Origin: Bacillota bacterium
GTDB lineage: Bacteria; Bacillota; Sulfobacillia; RBS10-35; JAJYVN01
Reading direction: 5' to 3'
Assembly (NCBI GenBank): GCA_021803205.1
Contig: JAJZMB010000162.1
Location: 84,718 to 127,446, forward strand
Length of the DNA: 42,729 nt
Positions 19,251-27,301 of the stretch are shown in pieces. The notes beneath the pieces were generated by a model. That model saw nothing but the letters and a program-made list of their open reading frames with translations, did not search any database and was not told the origin of the DNA. The translations under genes were made by a program, and so were the position numbers. Numbering within the stretch: position 1 is the first letter of the stretch; each line of letters starts with the position of its first letter.

Positions 19251-20096
19251 GTGGAGACGCTGGCCGGGTCGGCGGTGAGCGGTGTTGTGCAATGGCTGTT
19301 CAAGATTCTGGTCACTCCCGCGCAGTGGGGTCTGGTCCTCATCACCTCGGGGGGAGGGCTGCGGTATCTGTGGGGCACGGCCTGGGCGCAGGTGGCCATC
19401 GCGGCGATGCAGGGCACGGCATTCGCCGTGTTAGCGCTGCGGGCGACGCAGGACGCGCTGGTCATGGCCTCCCTGCGGGCGCACGGCGGCCCCACGGACC
19501 CCGGCGGCCTCATCAAGCGCGTGGTGGCCTCGGTGGCCGCCATTGTTTTCGGCCCGACGCTGGCCGTGCAAATGCTGTATATCGGCAACGACCTGGCGCA
19601 AATGGTGGCGCACTTCGGGCTGGCGACCTCCCTGCCGGCGGACATGACGGTGCAGGCGCGCACCGTGCAAGGAGTGTTCACGGGGGTATTGTCGCTGGCG
19701 GTGCTGCTGTTCGGCCTGGTCCTGGTTCTTGTGTGTTTGGGGCAGTCCCTGGTGCGGAGCATTGAAATGCTGCTTGCCGCGCTGCTTTCACCACTGTTGG
19801 CGGTCGGATTCATGTCGGAGAACGGCGGCACGGCCAGCGCGTGGTTCACGGATACTCTGCTGCTGGCTTGCACGCAGGCGGGGCAGGTCCTCCTGCTGTA
19901 TGTCGCGGTGACGTTCCTGGTCTCGCCAGGGGCGGTGACGAGCATCGGGCAGGCGCTGCTGCGGCCATTGTTTTTCGTCGCCACCTGCTGGGTGGCGGTG
20001 AAGACCCCGCACATCCTGCGGCAGTATGCGACGCACTCCGGGATCGGCGGTGGCCTCATGGGCTTGGCGGGCCGAGCGGTGATGAAGTTCATTTGA
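19251..20096 (+). CDS. VirB6/TrbL-like polytopic channel protein
   Basis: The 281-residue protein has about seven hydrophobic helices, with an amphipathic N-terminal part and a conserved-looking central segment around RSIEMLLAALLSPLLAVGF. This fits the TrbL/VirB6 family, the inner-membrane channel component of type IV secretion, as found in Gram-positive elements. It lies between the pilin-like and VirB3-like genes. The GTG start follows a GAGGGGGGGTGAT stretch. A longer frame upstream would cross the hairpin at 19204 and was rejected. Confidence 0.68.
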   Translation: METLAGSAVSGVVQWLFKILVTPAQWGLVLITSGGGLRYLWGTAWAQVAIAAMQGTAFAVLALRATQDALVMASLRAHGGPTDPGGLIKRVVASVAAIVFGPTLAVQMLYIGNDLAQMVAHFGLATSLPADMTVQARTVQGVFTGVLSLAVLLFGLVLVLVCLGQSLVRSIEMLLAALLSPLLAVGFMSENGGTASAWFTDTLLLACTQAGQVLLLYVAVTFLVSPGAVTSIGQALLRPLFFVATCWVAVKTPHILRQYATHSGIGGGLMGLAGRAVMKFI

Positions 20097-20111
20097 GGTG
20101 GTGCAGCCCCG

Positions 20112-20429
20112 ATGGAGTACCTGGTCCCCAGGGCGGTGCGGACGCGGTTCGAGCTGTTTCCGGGGTGGGGCGTGGCGGAGATAGCGGCGGCGGGCCTGGG
20201 CCTCGGCCTGGGCCTGGGCTTGCAGGCGGGGTGGGCGGCGCTGGGGTTGCGCGGGCACTGGCCGCTGGTCATGCGGTTCGGCCTGGGAGTGCTGCCGGCG
20301 GTGGCGGGGTTGCTGGCCGCGCGGAGCGGGAACGCATGGGGATCGGCGAGGGCCTGGCGGGCGTACACCACGGGCCAGCGGCGATACCTCTATGTGCACC
20401 ACGGCTTCGCGCCGCGCCGTAGGCTTTGA
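20112..20429 (+). CDS. PrgI/VirB3-like membrane protein
   Basis: The 105-residue protein starts EYLVPRAVRTRFELFPGWGVAE, which resembles the PrgI-type start (a short polar segment before the first helix). It has two adjoining hydrophobic helices (about 20-42 and 52-70) and a basic end. PrgI/VirB3 proteins work next to the VirB4 ATPase, and the VirB4-like genes follow here. Its last codons lie inside a promoter-like motif, so the tail FAPRRRL is probably not conserved. The start ATG has GAGGTGGTG ahead of it. Confidence 0.62.
   Translation: MEYLVPRAVRTRFELFPGWGVAEIAAAGLGLGLGLGLQAGWAALGLRGHWPLVMRFGLGVLPAVAGLLAARSGNAWGSARAWRAYTTGQRRYLYVHHGFAPRRRL
20403..20428 (+). promoter_or_regulatory. two-block promoter-like motif
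   Basis: CTTCGCG at 20405-20411 and TAGGCT at 20420-20425, overlapping the end of the PrgI-like gene and 42 bases ahead of the next start. Confidence 0.6.
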
Positions 20430-20446
20430 CTCGGGGGTGGGTCGGG

Positions 20447-21121
20447 ATGGGCGACTTCCTGCGGAGCACTGGGCAGTGGGGCCGCGCCCCGGCGAAGACG
20501 GGCGGCGGCGCAAAGACGGTGCAGGACTGGCTACCCGTGCGGGACTTGGACGGCGGATTGATCGTGCGGGCGGATGGCGGGATGGGCGCGGTGATCCGGG
20601 TGGAGGCGGCGCCGTTCGGCCTGCTTTCCGACAGGGAGCGGGATCGGCGGATTCGGGCCTGCCACGAGTCGCTGCAGGGGATTGACGGCGCGGTGCAGAT
20701 TCTGGCCGTCGAGCGGCCGGTGGCGCTGGACTCCTACCTGGACGGGTTGGAGGCGGGGCTGCGGGAAAGCGCCGGCGCCCGCCGCGCCGTGCTGCGGGGG
20801 TATCTCTCCTACGTCCGTCGAGTGGTCGGGAGTGGCGACGCCCCGGACCGGCGCTACTACGTGCTGCTGTCCGCGACGGAAACCACCGGACGGCGCAAGG
20901 GCCTGCTCCGGGACGAGTTGGCGCAACGGGCGCGTGACGTGGCGGCAAGCCTCGGGCGGGCGGAATTGCGGGCGCATGTCTGCGACGACGCGGAGGTGCT
21001 GGATTTGCTGGTTGCCTGGCTTCACCCGGCGCATGCGGCGCGGGAGCGGGTGGAGGCGGCGGCGGGGAGCACCACGCGATATGTCTTCGAGGAGGAGGAG
21101 CCTGGGAATGGCGATCATTGA
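20447..21121 (+). CDS. VirB4 N-domain-like protein
   Basis: The 224-residue protein resembles the N-terminal, non-ATPase part of VirB4/TrsE systems. In Gram-positive elements this part may be a separate small gene (TrsD/TraD type). It has the phrase VQDWLPVRDLDGGLIVRADGG near the start, an RxYYVLLSATET segment near 140 and no P-loop. It overlaps the following ATPase gene by 14 bases, so the two are probably translated together and form one complex. The start at 20447 follows GGGGGTGGGTCGGG. Confidence 0.6.
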   Translation: MGDFLRSTGQWGRAPAKTGGGAKTVQDWLPVRDLDGGLIVRADGGMGAVIRVEAAPFGLLSDRERDRRIRACHESLQGIDGAVQILAVERPVALDSYLDGLEAGLRESAGARRAVLRGYLSYVRRVVGSGDAPDRRYYVLLSATETTGRRKGLLRDELAQRARDVAASLGRAELRAHVCDDAEVLDLLVAWLHPAHAARERVEAAAGSTTRYVFEEEEPGNGDH

Positions 21122-22892
21122 CCTGCTGGCGCCGCCGGCCCTGGATTTCGAGCCGTACACCCTGACTCTCGGCGACGTGCGGGCCGAGGCGTTGGTCATC
21201 ACGGACTACCCGCCGCGCGTGGGGCAGGCATGGCTTGCGCGGCTGGCGGCGCTGCCGGGTGTGTCGCTGGCCGTGCACGCGGAGCAGAGCGACACAGCGG
21301 GGCTCCTCAGAGCCCTGCAGAACAGCATTCAAGAGTATTCCAGCCGCATCGCGCAGGGTGGCAAGGCCCTGGTGATGAGCCGCTGGGAGCAGAGCCTGGG
21401 GGACGCGCAAGCCCTGCTGAAGCAGATCGACCAGGAGAGCCAGAAGGTCTTCCGCGTCGCGGTTGTGCTGTTGGTGGTGGGGGCCGACCAGGAGGAGTTG
21501 GCGCAGCGGGTGCGGCAGGTGGAGGCGGCGTGCGCGGGAGCGAGCATGCGGGTGCGCCCGGCGGTGTTCCAGCAGGAGGGCGGGCTGCGGGCGGCGGGAC
21601 CGTGGGGCCTGCTGCCCCAGGGCATCGCGGACTTGGCCGTCCGGGAAATGCCGGCGGCGACGGTGGCGGCGATGTATCCCTGGGTGTCCACGGGTCTGAA
21701 CCACGGGCGCGGGATCATCCTCGGACGCGACGAGGGCGGCGGCATAGTGTTGGTGGACCGGCGCGACCCGCCGGATGGCAGCGGCATCACGAATCCGAAC
21801 CTCAATGTGCTGGGGACCTCGGGCGGTGGGAAGTCCTACGCGGCCAAAACTCTGCTGCTGCGCGAGTTTGCCCTGGGCGCGCGGGTGCTGGTGTTGGACC
21901 CGGAGCGCGAGTATCGCGGTCTGGCGAAGGCGCTGGGCGGCAACATCGTGGATTGCGGTGGCGGGCGCGGCATCATCAATCCACTGCAGGTGCGCGGGGA
22001 GGACTCCGACCCCGACGACGACGGTGCGGCACGCGGCAGCAGGGGGCCGCTGGCCAGCCACCTGCGGCGGCTGCGGACCTTCTGTGCGCTGTACCTGCCG
22101 GGGTTGGACGACGCGGAGCGGGCTGTGCTGCAGGATGCCCTGCTGGCCGCATATAGCGGCAAGGGCGTGACCTGGCGGACGGACCCCGAGACAGTGACCA
22201 CCTGGCCGACCATCGCCGACGTGCACGCGGGCCTGCCGGCGGATTCGCGGCTGGCGCTGCTGCTGCGCGACGCGGCGACGGGTGCGGACAGCGCACTATG
22301 GGCCGGGCAGACCACGGTGCCGCCGGCATCGGACTTCACGGTGTTCGACCTGCACAGCCTCACCGACGCCGCGGACAACGTGCGCCGGGCGCAGTACTTC
22401 AACGTTTTGTGTTATGCCTGGGATCTCGTGAGGGAAGGGCGGGCGACCCGCAGGCCAACCCTGCTGGTGGTGGACGAGGCGTGGCTCCTGGCAGACCCGC
22501 AGACGCCGGAGGCACTCGGGTTTCTGCGTGACATGTCCAAGCGCATTCGCAAATACGTCCAGCCCGCGACCGAGGCCGAGCGGGCGGTCTGGCCGCCAGC
22601 GGATGGCGGGCTCATGATCGTCACCCAGAATATGGTGGATTTCCTGGCCCCGGAGTTGGCGAGATTGGGCGAGCCGGTGATCGGCAACGCCAGCACCAAA
22701 CTCCTGATGCGCCAGGAGAGCAAGGACCTGGAGGCCCTGCGCGGCCTGCTGCGATTGACGGAGGCGGAGTGTGACCTGTTGAGCGGCGCCAGGCGCGGCG
22801 AGGGATTGTTGCTGGCGGGCAACCAGCACATATGGCTGCGGATTGAGGCGGCGGCGCATGAGGCTGACCTGATTGCGGCCGCGACGGCGTAG
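21108..22892 (+). CDS. VirB4-type conjugation ATPase
   Basis: The 594-residue ATPase powers assembly of the mating channel. Walker A is GTSGGGKSYAAK near 235. VLDPEREYRGL follows, then Walker B TLLVVDEAWLLA near 450 and a C-terminal glutamine/arginine motif region around IVTQNMVDFL and LLMRQESKDL. This is the VirB4/TraE pattern of Gram-positive transfer systems. It lacks the usual long N-terminal domain, which the preceding gene seems to supply. A ribosome site GGAGGAGGAG lies inside that gene. A long inverted repeat follows directly. Confidence 0.9.
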   Translation: MAIIDLLAPPALDFEPYTLTLGDVRAEALVITDYPPRVGQAWLARLAALPGVSLAVHAEQSDTAGLLRALQNSIQEYSSRIAQGGKALVMSRWEQSLGDAQALLKQIDQESQKVFRVAVVLLVVGADQEELAQRVRQVEAACAGASMRVRPAVFQQEGGLRAAGPWGLLPQGIADLAVREMPAATVAAMYPWVSTGLNHGRGIILGRDEGGGIVLVDRRDPPDGSGITNPNLNVLGTSGGGKSYAAKTLLLREFALGARVLVLDPEREYRGLAKALGGNIVDCGGGRGIINPLQVRGEDSDPDDDGAARGSRGPLASHLRRLRTFCALYLPGLDDAERAVLQDALLAAYSGKGVTWRTDPETVTTWPTIADVHAGLPADSRLALLLRDAATGADSALWAGQTTVPPASDFTVFDLHSLTDAADNVRRAQYFNVLCYAWDLVREGRATRRPTLLVVDEAWLLADPQTPEALGFLRDMSKRIRKYVQPATEAERAVWPPADGGLMIVTQNMVDFLAPELARLGEPVIGNASTKLLMRQESKDLEALRGLLRLTEAECDLLSGARRGEGLLLAGNQHIWLRIEAAAHEADLIAAATA

Positions 22893-22895
22893 GGC

Positions 22896-22933
22896 CAACG
22901 GCATCACGGGTGCCTCTCCCCGTGATGCCGTTG
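22896..22933. terminator. bidirectional terminator hairpin
   Basis: A perfect 15-bp stem (CAACGGCATCACGGG at 22896-22910 with 22919-22933) lies between the VirB4-like gene and the convergent minus-strand gene. It is pyrimidine-rich but not T-rich after the stem on the plus strand. Confidence 0.85.
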
Positions 22934-22946
22934 CCTTCTCTCCCGC

Positions 22947-23594
22947 TTATCGTTCCAGCGTTTCGGCCCGCGACTCCATCCGATCCCGCACTTTCACAGA
23001 AACCTCGGACTTCACCTCGGCCAACGGCGCGGGCAGGTCGAACACCGGGCAGTGTTCCAATTGGCAGGCCCTTTCCAACGAGGCCGGGGTTGTGCAGGCC
23101 AACGCGTAGGCACGGGCCTGCGCGTCGGAGAGCCCGCACTGGGTTGCCGCGTGGTGGGCCTCCTGCCAATGGACCCAATGGGTGTGCCGATCATAGTCCA
23201 TTGAGTGCTGTATGAGACTTGCCCCGATAGGCGGCAGCCCCGCGGCGATTCGCCGGCCATCCACGCGCTGGGCCAGGTCGCGGCGGGCCATCCTTTCCGC
23301 GTCGTCGCGCGTCGGATTGAACGGTCCGGCGCTGTGCAGGTCTCCGTCGCCAGGGTTGCACACGTACTGCCACCCATAACGCGGTTCACGCCAAATCACG
23401 GCGGACTGTCCGTCGCACGCGACCACCAAAGGAGTGTAGGGACCCTCCAGGGCCGCCCGCACCTCCTTGGCGATCCATGCGCGGGCCTCGGCGGACGAGT
23501 TTGCCGAGACGGAGAGTGTTCCGAGGGTTGCCGTCCACTGGGTGCGGCTGGCTGCTTCCGCTTCCGCCTCTAAGGTTACACGGACTTTCTTCAT
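22947..23594 (-). CDS. hypothetical protein
   Basis: The 215-residue soluble protein starts MKKVRVTLEAEAEA. It shows a strand-rich first half (YGWQYVCNPGDGDLHSAGPF) and a helical second half with several His residues (HTHWVHWQEAHHAATQ) and Cys. No family is recognised. The HxHWVHWxxAHH cluster could bind a metal, but this is only an impression. The ATG follows GGGAGGTACGCGCT. It is divergent from the lytic transglycosylase gene with a promoter-like motif facing each way, and convergent with the transfer genes. Confidence 0.7.
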   Translation of the reverse strand: MKKVRVTLEAEAEAASRTQWTATLGTLSVSANSSAEARAWIAKEVRAALEGPYTPLVVACDGQSAVIWREPRYGWQYVCNPGDGDLHSAGPFNPTRDDAERMARRDLAQRVDGRRIAAGLPPIGASLIQHSMDYDRHTHWVHWQEAHHAATQCGLSDAQARAYALACTTPASLERACQLEHCPVFDLPAPLAEVKSEVSVKVRDRMESRAETLER

Positions 23595-23612
23595 AGCGCG
23601 TACCTCCCGCTT

Positions 23613-23638
23613 CACAAGGTAAACCGCACTGCGAAGCG
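23613..23638 (-). promoter_or_regulatory. two-block promoter-like motif (minus strand)
   Basis: On the minus strand CTTCGCA begins at 23636 and TACCTT occupies 23621-23616. It is 42 bases ahead of the minus-strand gene and faces away from the plus copy. Confidence 0.6.
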
Positions 23639-23649
23639 GCCCGCAAGTG

Positions 23650-23675
23650 CCCTTCGCGACACGCCGCAACCTCTC
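23650..23675 (+). promoter_or_regulatory. two-block promoter-like motif
   Basis: CTTCGCG at 23652-23658 and CAACCT at 23667-23672, 45 bases ahead of the transglycosylase start. Confidence 0.6.
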
Positions 23676-23696
23676 CCATAGGTGGGAGGTGGGCCA

Positions 23697-24659
23697 GTGG
23701 ACCCCGCCACGGTCAAAGTCATCATCGCGGCGGTACAGAAGGCCGCGGACGCCCTGGGGATCGACCTCAAAAAAGTCCTCATAGGCATTGGATTTATCTT
23801 TGTCGCGGAAGTCCTGTTCCTGGGCATGCTGCCCTATTTGCTGTTCACTTCGCTATTTCGGACTAGTCCGGGCGGGGCACCGCCGGGGGCGTTATGGCTG
23901 TGGGTGCCGCTGGTGACCACCACGGCCGACGCGGCACACATTCCGCCCGATCTGGCGCTGGCGGTTGTTGCGCATGAGAGCGGGGGGAATTGGCAGGCAG
24001 AGAACGACGACAGCAATGGCACGGTGGACGCGGGGTTGATGCAAATCAATTCCGCGAACTGGGCGACGTATGGCCTGGCGGCCAACCCCTTCTCCCCAAC
24101 GGCCAATGTTCGGGCTGGCGTTTCGATTTTGGCCAACGCCCTGGCGGCCAACGGCGGCAACGTGCCGGCGGCGCTGGAAACCTACAACGCGGGCAGCGCG
24201 GCTGCGGGAGCGTTGTATGACCCGCAGTACGCGGGCGACGTGGCGCGGGAACTGGCGGCCATTGAGGCGGGTCCGCACCTGTCGGCGACTCCCCTGCCGG
24301 TGGAGGGGAAGACGCAGGCGATTCTGATCACGGCCTGGGCGCCCTATGGCCCGGCGCAACACGCTTACGGCGAGACATGGCCGGCCCTGGTGCCGCCGCA
24401 AACTCTGGCCCTCAGCGCGCCGCAGCCGGTGGTGCAACCGTTGACGCCGTGCGGGACGGCGGCAAAGGGCGTCACGGGGGGTGTGTTGCCGGGGTCGGCG
24501 TCCTGCTGGGTGGTGGTCCTGTCCCTCGGGCAGACGGCGGCTGTGACCGCGACCTGGGACCACACCGTGACGGTGCAGGGGCCGCATGGGACAACCAAGC
24601 GCGTGGTGCCGCGGACCGTGACGGCGCAGTTGGAGGCTTCGCGTCGCGCCGTAGGCTAG
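23697..24659 (+). CDS. VirB1-like lytic transglycosylase
   Basis: The 320-residue membrane-attached muramidase-type enzyme should open the wall for the mating channel. A helix at about 25-52 anchors it. The SLT catalytic core follows: ALAVVAHESGGNW with the catalytic Glu near 102, then DAGLMQINSANW and an ETYNAGSAAAG segment. The last 100 residues form an extra domain with a CxxxxxxGVTGGVLPGSASC cysteine pair. The GTG at 23697 has GGGAGGTG upstream. Its end overlaps a promoter-like motif (EASRRAVG), so that tail is probably incidental. Confidence 0.85.
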   Translation: MDPATVKVIIAAVQKAADALGIDLKKVLIGIGFIFVAEVLFLGMLPYLLFTSLFRTSPGGAPPGALWLWVPLVTTTADAAHIPPDLALAVVAHESGGNWQAENDDSNGTVDAGLMQINSANWATYGLAANPFSPTANVRAGVSILANALAANGGNVPAALETYNAGSAAAGALYDPQYAGDVARELAAIEAGPHLSATPLPVEGKTQAILITAWAPYGPAQHAYGETWPALVPPQTLALSAPQPVVQPLTPCGTAAKGVTGGVLPGSASCWVVVLSLGQTAAVTATWDHTVTVQGPHGTTKRVVPRTVTAQLEASRRAVG

Positions 24660-24660
24660 G
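24635..24660 (+). promoter_or_regulatory. two-block promoter-like motif
   Basis: CTTCGCG at 24637-24643 and TAGGCTAGG from 24652, overlapping the transglycosylase stop and 42 bases ahead of the small membrane gene. Confidence 0.6.
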
Positions 24661-24678
24661 TTCAGGAGGCGATGGACG

Positions 24679-24795
24679 ATGGTGACGATCATGGAGGCCG
24701 TCTATCGCTGGGTGCAGATCACGAGTTGGGTGTCGCTGGCCCTGGCGGCTGTAGCGGTCGGGATTGCGCGGATCAGGGAGGGGCGGGTGCGGTGA
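24679..24795 (+). CDS. 38-residue membrane peptide
   Basis: This short gene codes for MVTIMEAVYRWVQITSW followed by a hydrophobic helix (SLALAAVAVGIA) and a basic end (RIREGRVR). A ribosome site AGGAGG lies 10 bases upstream. The stop overlaps the next start (GTGA), which points to translational coupling with the CpaE-like ATPase. An ATG at 24672 in the frame of that ATPase is less well spaced. It may be a small subunit of the same machine. No homology is claimed. Confidence 0.55.
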   Translation: MVTIMEAVYRWVQITSWVSLALAAVAVGIARIREGRVR

Positions 24796-25883
24796 GGACG
24801 GCAATTGTGACTCGGGCGCACAGCGAGGGGCTCACGGGATGGGAGGTGCGCGATGTCTTGCCGGGGGGCGGCCCGGCGGCGCTGGCCGAGGTCGCCCGCA
24901 CCCCGGCGGACCTGGTGCTGCTGGACGCTGCCTCTGGCCCCGATCTGGCGCAGGCGGTGGTGCGGCTCCTCCTCGCCAGGCCCGCATGCCGGGTGATCGT
25001 GCTGGCCGAGGGCCGCGAGCCCGGCGACCCGGAGATCGGCGACCTGGTGGGGGTCGGGGTGCGCGACGTGGTGTCGGGGGTGGAGGGGGTGGCGGCGGCC
25101 GTCGCATCCCCCGGTACGCTGGCCAGCGTTTTGCGCTGGCTGCCGGCGGGGAGGCAGCCCGACGAGACGGCGCCGCGCGAACGTGAACGCATCGTCGCCA
25201 CACCGATGGCGAGCCATCCCCTGGTGCTGGCGGTGACTGGCCTCTGCGGCGGCGCGGGCGCGACGGTGGCCGCCGCCGGCATCGCGGGTTGGCTGGTGCG
25301 GCAGCGCCAGGAGGTGGTGCTGGCCGGGGCGGGTGCGATGGAATTGGCGCGGGAGGTGTCCGGCGCCGAGGGTAAGGCCCTGGAGCGTTTGGCCGCCGGG
25401 CGGCCGGCGATGGAGCCCGCCGCGGACCCGGAGACGGTGCGGGCGCTGCTGGACGAACGGCGCTGGGCCTGGATCATCGTGGACACCGGGCCGGCGATCC
25501 TCGGGGACCCAGGGCCATACGACCCCGGCGCGACCTGGGTGTGGCCGCTGCCGGACGCGGACCGGACGGTGCTGGTGCTGCCGCCCGAGGGATACCGGCG
25601 GGTCGAGCACGCGTTGCGTTGGGCAGCGGGACAGCGAGTGCAGGCGACGCGGCAGGCGACCCTGGCCATGCGCTGGCACCCTCGGAACGGCAAGCGGGCG
25701 CTGGAGGACGCGGCGGCCATCAGTTACGGGGAGGGCTGGGGCACCGTGGATGTGCTGCCGATCCCCGATTTCGGTTTGGCGCAGGCCGCGCGGACCTGGC
25801 CGCTGGGCGGCGCCCCGGACGTGCGGATGGACCGGGCTGTGCGGCGGCTGCTGGCGCCGCTGGCGGACCACCTGAGGGAGTGA
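24792..25883 (+). CDS. CpaE-like ParA-family ATPase, degenerate P-loop
   Basis: The 363-residue protein has a receiver-like N-terminal half (DLVLLDAASGPDLAQAVVRL near 40, then VIVLAEG) and a ParA/MinD-type C-terminal half, the order seen in CpaE proteins. The nucleotide loop reads GLCGGAGATVAAAG near 150, so the Walker A lysine is absent. WIIVDTGP near 225 corresponds to Walker B. Such degenerate CpaE-like proteins position pili or transfer machines at the cell envelope. It overlaps the 38-residue gene by four bases, and small membrane genes follow. The start is GTG after GGGAGGGG. Confidence 0.65.
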   Translation: MRTAIVTRAHSEGLTGWEVRDVLPGGGPAALAEVARTPADLVLLDAASGPDLAQAVVRLLLARPACRVIVLAEGREPGDPEIGDLVGVGVRDVVSGVEGVAAAVASPGTLASVLRWLPAGRQPDETAPRERERIVATPMASHPLVLAVTGLCGGAGATVAAAGIAGWLVRQRQEVVLAGAGAMELAREVSGAEGKALERLAAGRPAMEPAADPETVRALLDERRWAWIIVDTGPAILGDPGPYDPGATWVWPLPDADRTVLVLPPEGYRRVEHALRWAAGQRVQATRQATLAMRWHPRNGKRALEDAAAISYGEGWGTVDVLPIPDFGLAQAARTWPLGGAPDVRMDRAVRRLLAPLADHLRE

Positions 25884-25890
25884 GAGCGCG

Positions 25891-26343
25891 ATGGAGGAGG
25901 CAGACCTGCCATGGACCGAGGTGGAGGAAGCGCAGGCGGCGGCGGCGATCCGGCGGATGGTGCGGATGCGGATGCTGCGGCGACTGGCGCCCTGGGTGAT
26001 CGGGGTGGCGCTGCTGGCTTTGGCGGTGGTGACGCTGGGGCCGCGCGTGGCGGCCTGGGTGACGCGGATTTCCACCCCGCCGCCCGCCGGCGGGCCGTGG
26101 CCGCCGGTCGCGCCCAAGCCGGTGATCCCGGCGACAATCGCGGGGGTGCCACGGCGCGTGGCGATGATAGGCGGCGGCGTGATCGTGACGCTGCTGGCCG
26201 TGCCGGGGGACCGCGTGATCAGGGCGGTCGTGCTGCTGCTGGTGGCGGTGGGGGCGCTGGTGATTTGGCACTTCCTTCAGCCGATGTTGGGCGCCGTGCA
26301 GGCGGCGCAGGCGGCGGCGACGCCGTACTTCGGGGGCTTGTGA
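25891..26343 (+). CDS. membrane protein, three helices
   Basis: The 150-residue protein has an acidic/basic start (MEEADLPWTEVEEAQ), a helix at about 36-53, a Pro-rich linker (TPPPAGGPWPPVAPKP) and two helices (about 88-122). It follows the CpaE-like ATPase by 7 bases and overlaps the next gene by four. No family is recognised. It is probably a membrane partner of the ATPase or the transfer channel. Confidence 0.65.
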   Translation: MEEADLPWTEVEEAQAAAAIRRMVRMRMLRRLAPWVIGVALLALAVVTLGPRVAAWVTRISTPPPAGGPWPPVAPKPVIPATIAGVPRRVAMIGGGVIVTLLAVPGDRVIRAVVLLLVAVGALVIWHFLQPMLGAVQAAQAAATPYFGGL

Positions 26344-26564
26344 TAACCGCCCGCGCCCTGGGGGTGGTGGTCAGGGCCTGCTGGGATGTGTTGCTGGACT
26401 TGGTGTGGGCTGCCTGCGTCCTGGGCCTGGCGTACCTGGTGCTATTGATTGCCGCGCCGCACGTCCCGGCCCTGGGGCCAGTGCTGCGCGGCGTGACGCG
26501 GGCGGCGGAAGGCGTCGCGCGATTCATGGCGGCGGTGGAATCAGCGCGTCGCAAGACGCGCTGA
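26340..26564 (+). CDS. small membrane protein
   Basis: The 74-residue product has one long hydrophobic stretch (about 15-45, VWAACVLGLAYLVLLIAAP) and a basic tail (ESARRKTR). Its GTG start overlaps the previous stop (GTGA), so it is likely co-translated. A 9-bp hairpin with a GCAA loop covers its stop codon. Function is unknown. Confidence 0.6.
   Translation: MITARALGVVVRACWDVLLDLVWAACVLGLAYLVLLIAAPHVPALGPVLRGVTRAAEGVARFMAAVESARRKTR
26542..26563 (+). terminator. hairpin at the end of the ATPase operon
   Basis: CAGCGCGTC-GCAA-GACGCGCTG, 9 bp with a GNRA loop and no T tract. A weaker CCTT/AAGG stem followed by TATTTTTT lies at 26627-26648 and could be the actual release site. Confidence 0.55.
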
Positions 26565-26720
26565 ACCCGCGGAGGGCTGTGCTCCGGTCTTTTTACCCAC
26601 CCCAATCCAAAAACGTCGCGCTATGGCCTTCCTGAAGGGGCTATTTTTTACCTGCCAACCCAAAGACATGTGTTCGAGGCGTTTCTTAGAGAGAGTGTGC
26701 GGTGATCGGGCCAGCGGAGG

Positions 26721-26749
26721 CAAGGGGGCTCCCGTTGGGAGCCCCCTTG
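26721..26749 (-). terminator. 13-bp hairpin after the secreted protein gene
   Basis: CAAGGGGGCTCCC-GTT-GGGAGCCCCCTTG, perfect, 11 bases beyond the minus-strand stop. No T run follows on either strand. Confidence 0.75.
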
Positions 26750-26759
26750 CGGGTCAGGG

Positions 26760-27191
26760 TCAGGGCGCGGAGACAGTGGAGCCGGTCTCGTTTGCCGAGG
26801 TCATGCCGGAGGTCGAGGTGCTGGACGTACCAGAGGTTGCGCTGGACGTACCAGAGGTCGAGGTGCTGGACGTACCCGAGGCCACGAGGGCAGCGGGCGG
26901 GCAGGGCAGCGGGCCAGGGAACGGCAAGCCGGCCAGGAACGGGCGACCAAGCGGGCCGGGCAGCGGGGCACGCGGGCCGGGGACCGGGCGACCAACCGGG
27001 CCGATGGGCAGCGGGGCCGGGCGACCAAGCGGGGCACGCGGGCCGGGGACCGGGCGACCAAGCGGACAGACCGGGCCGGGCGGCGGGACATGCGGGGCGT
27101 GTGGCGCGGGAGCCCAGGCCGACATGGCCAGCACGGCGGCGCCAGACGCGGCGACCGCAACCCCGCGCACAATTCGATTCACGCGACTCAC
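26760..27191 (-). CDS. secreted Pro/Gly/Arg-rich repeat protein
   Basis: The 143-residue product begins with a signal peptide (SRVNRIVRG, then VAVAASGAAVLAMSAWA). It continues as a low-complexity Pro/Gly/Arg region with repeated GRPVPGPRAP phrases and ends in a Ser/Thr/Gly-rich part made of GTSSTSTSGTSSATS repeats. The DNA has matching direct repeats, one of 68-bp period around 26964-27060. It could be a small surface or wall spacer protein. The start is GTG 27191; GTG 27182 is possible. A long overlapping plus-strand frame lacks a ribosome site and signal peptide and was not chosen. Confidence 0.55.
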   Translation of the reverse strand: MSRVNRIVRGVAVAASGAAVLAMSAWAPAPHAPHVPPPGPVCPLGRPVPGPRAPLGRPAPLPIGPVGRPVPGPRAPLPGPLGRPFLAGLPFPGPLPCPPAALVASGTSSTSTSGTSSATSGTSSTSTSGMTSANETGSTVSAP

Positions 27192-27220
27192 CTACTTTCC
27201 GCCGGCATCCAGCCGACACA

Positions 27221-27246
27221 CACAATGTCGCGCACGCCGCGAAGCC
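27221..27246 (-). promoter_or_regulatory. two-block promoter-like motif (minus strand)
   Basis: On the minus strand CTTCGCG begins at 27244, and the second block is GACATT at 27229-27224. It faces the secreted repeat protein, 53 bases from its start. The upstream arm pairs with the plus copy as GCGAAGCC/GGCTTCGC. Confidence 0.5.
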
Positions 27247-27254
27247 CGAAAGAA

Positions 27255-27280
27255 GGCTTCGCGCCCAGCAACAGACTGGA
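27255..27280 (+). promoter_or_regulatory. two-block promoter-like motif
   Basis: CTTCGCG at 27257-27263 and CAGACTGG from 27272, 45 bases ahead of the kinase start. It is the rightmost copy found in the window. Confidence 0.6.
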
Positions 27281-27301
27281 CTCACAGAGGGGGTGGCAGT
27301 G

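Noticed and set aside
26627..26648. CCTT-CCTG-AAGG with TATTTTTT as a strong terminator
   Set aside because: The stem is only four pairs. I mention it as a possible release site with the better hairpin at 26542 but do not list it separately.
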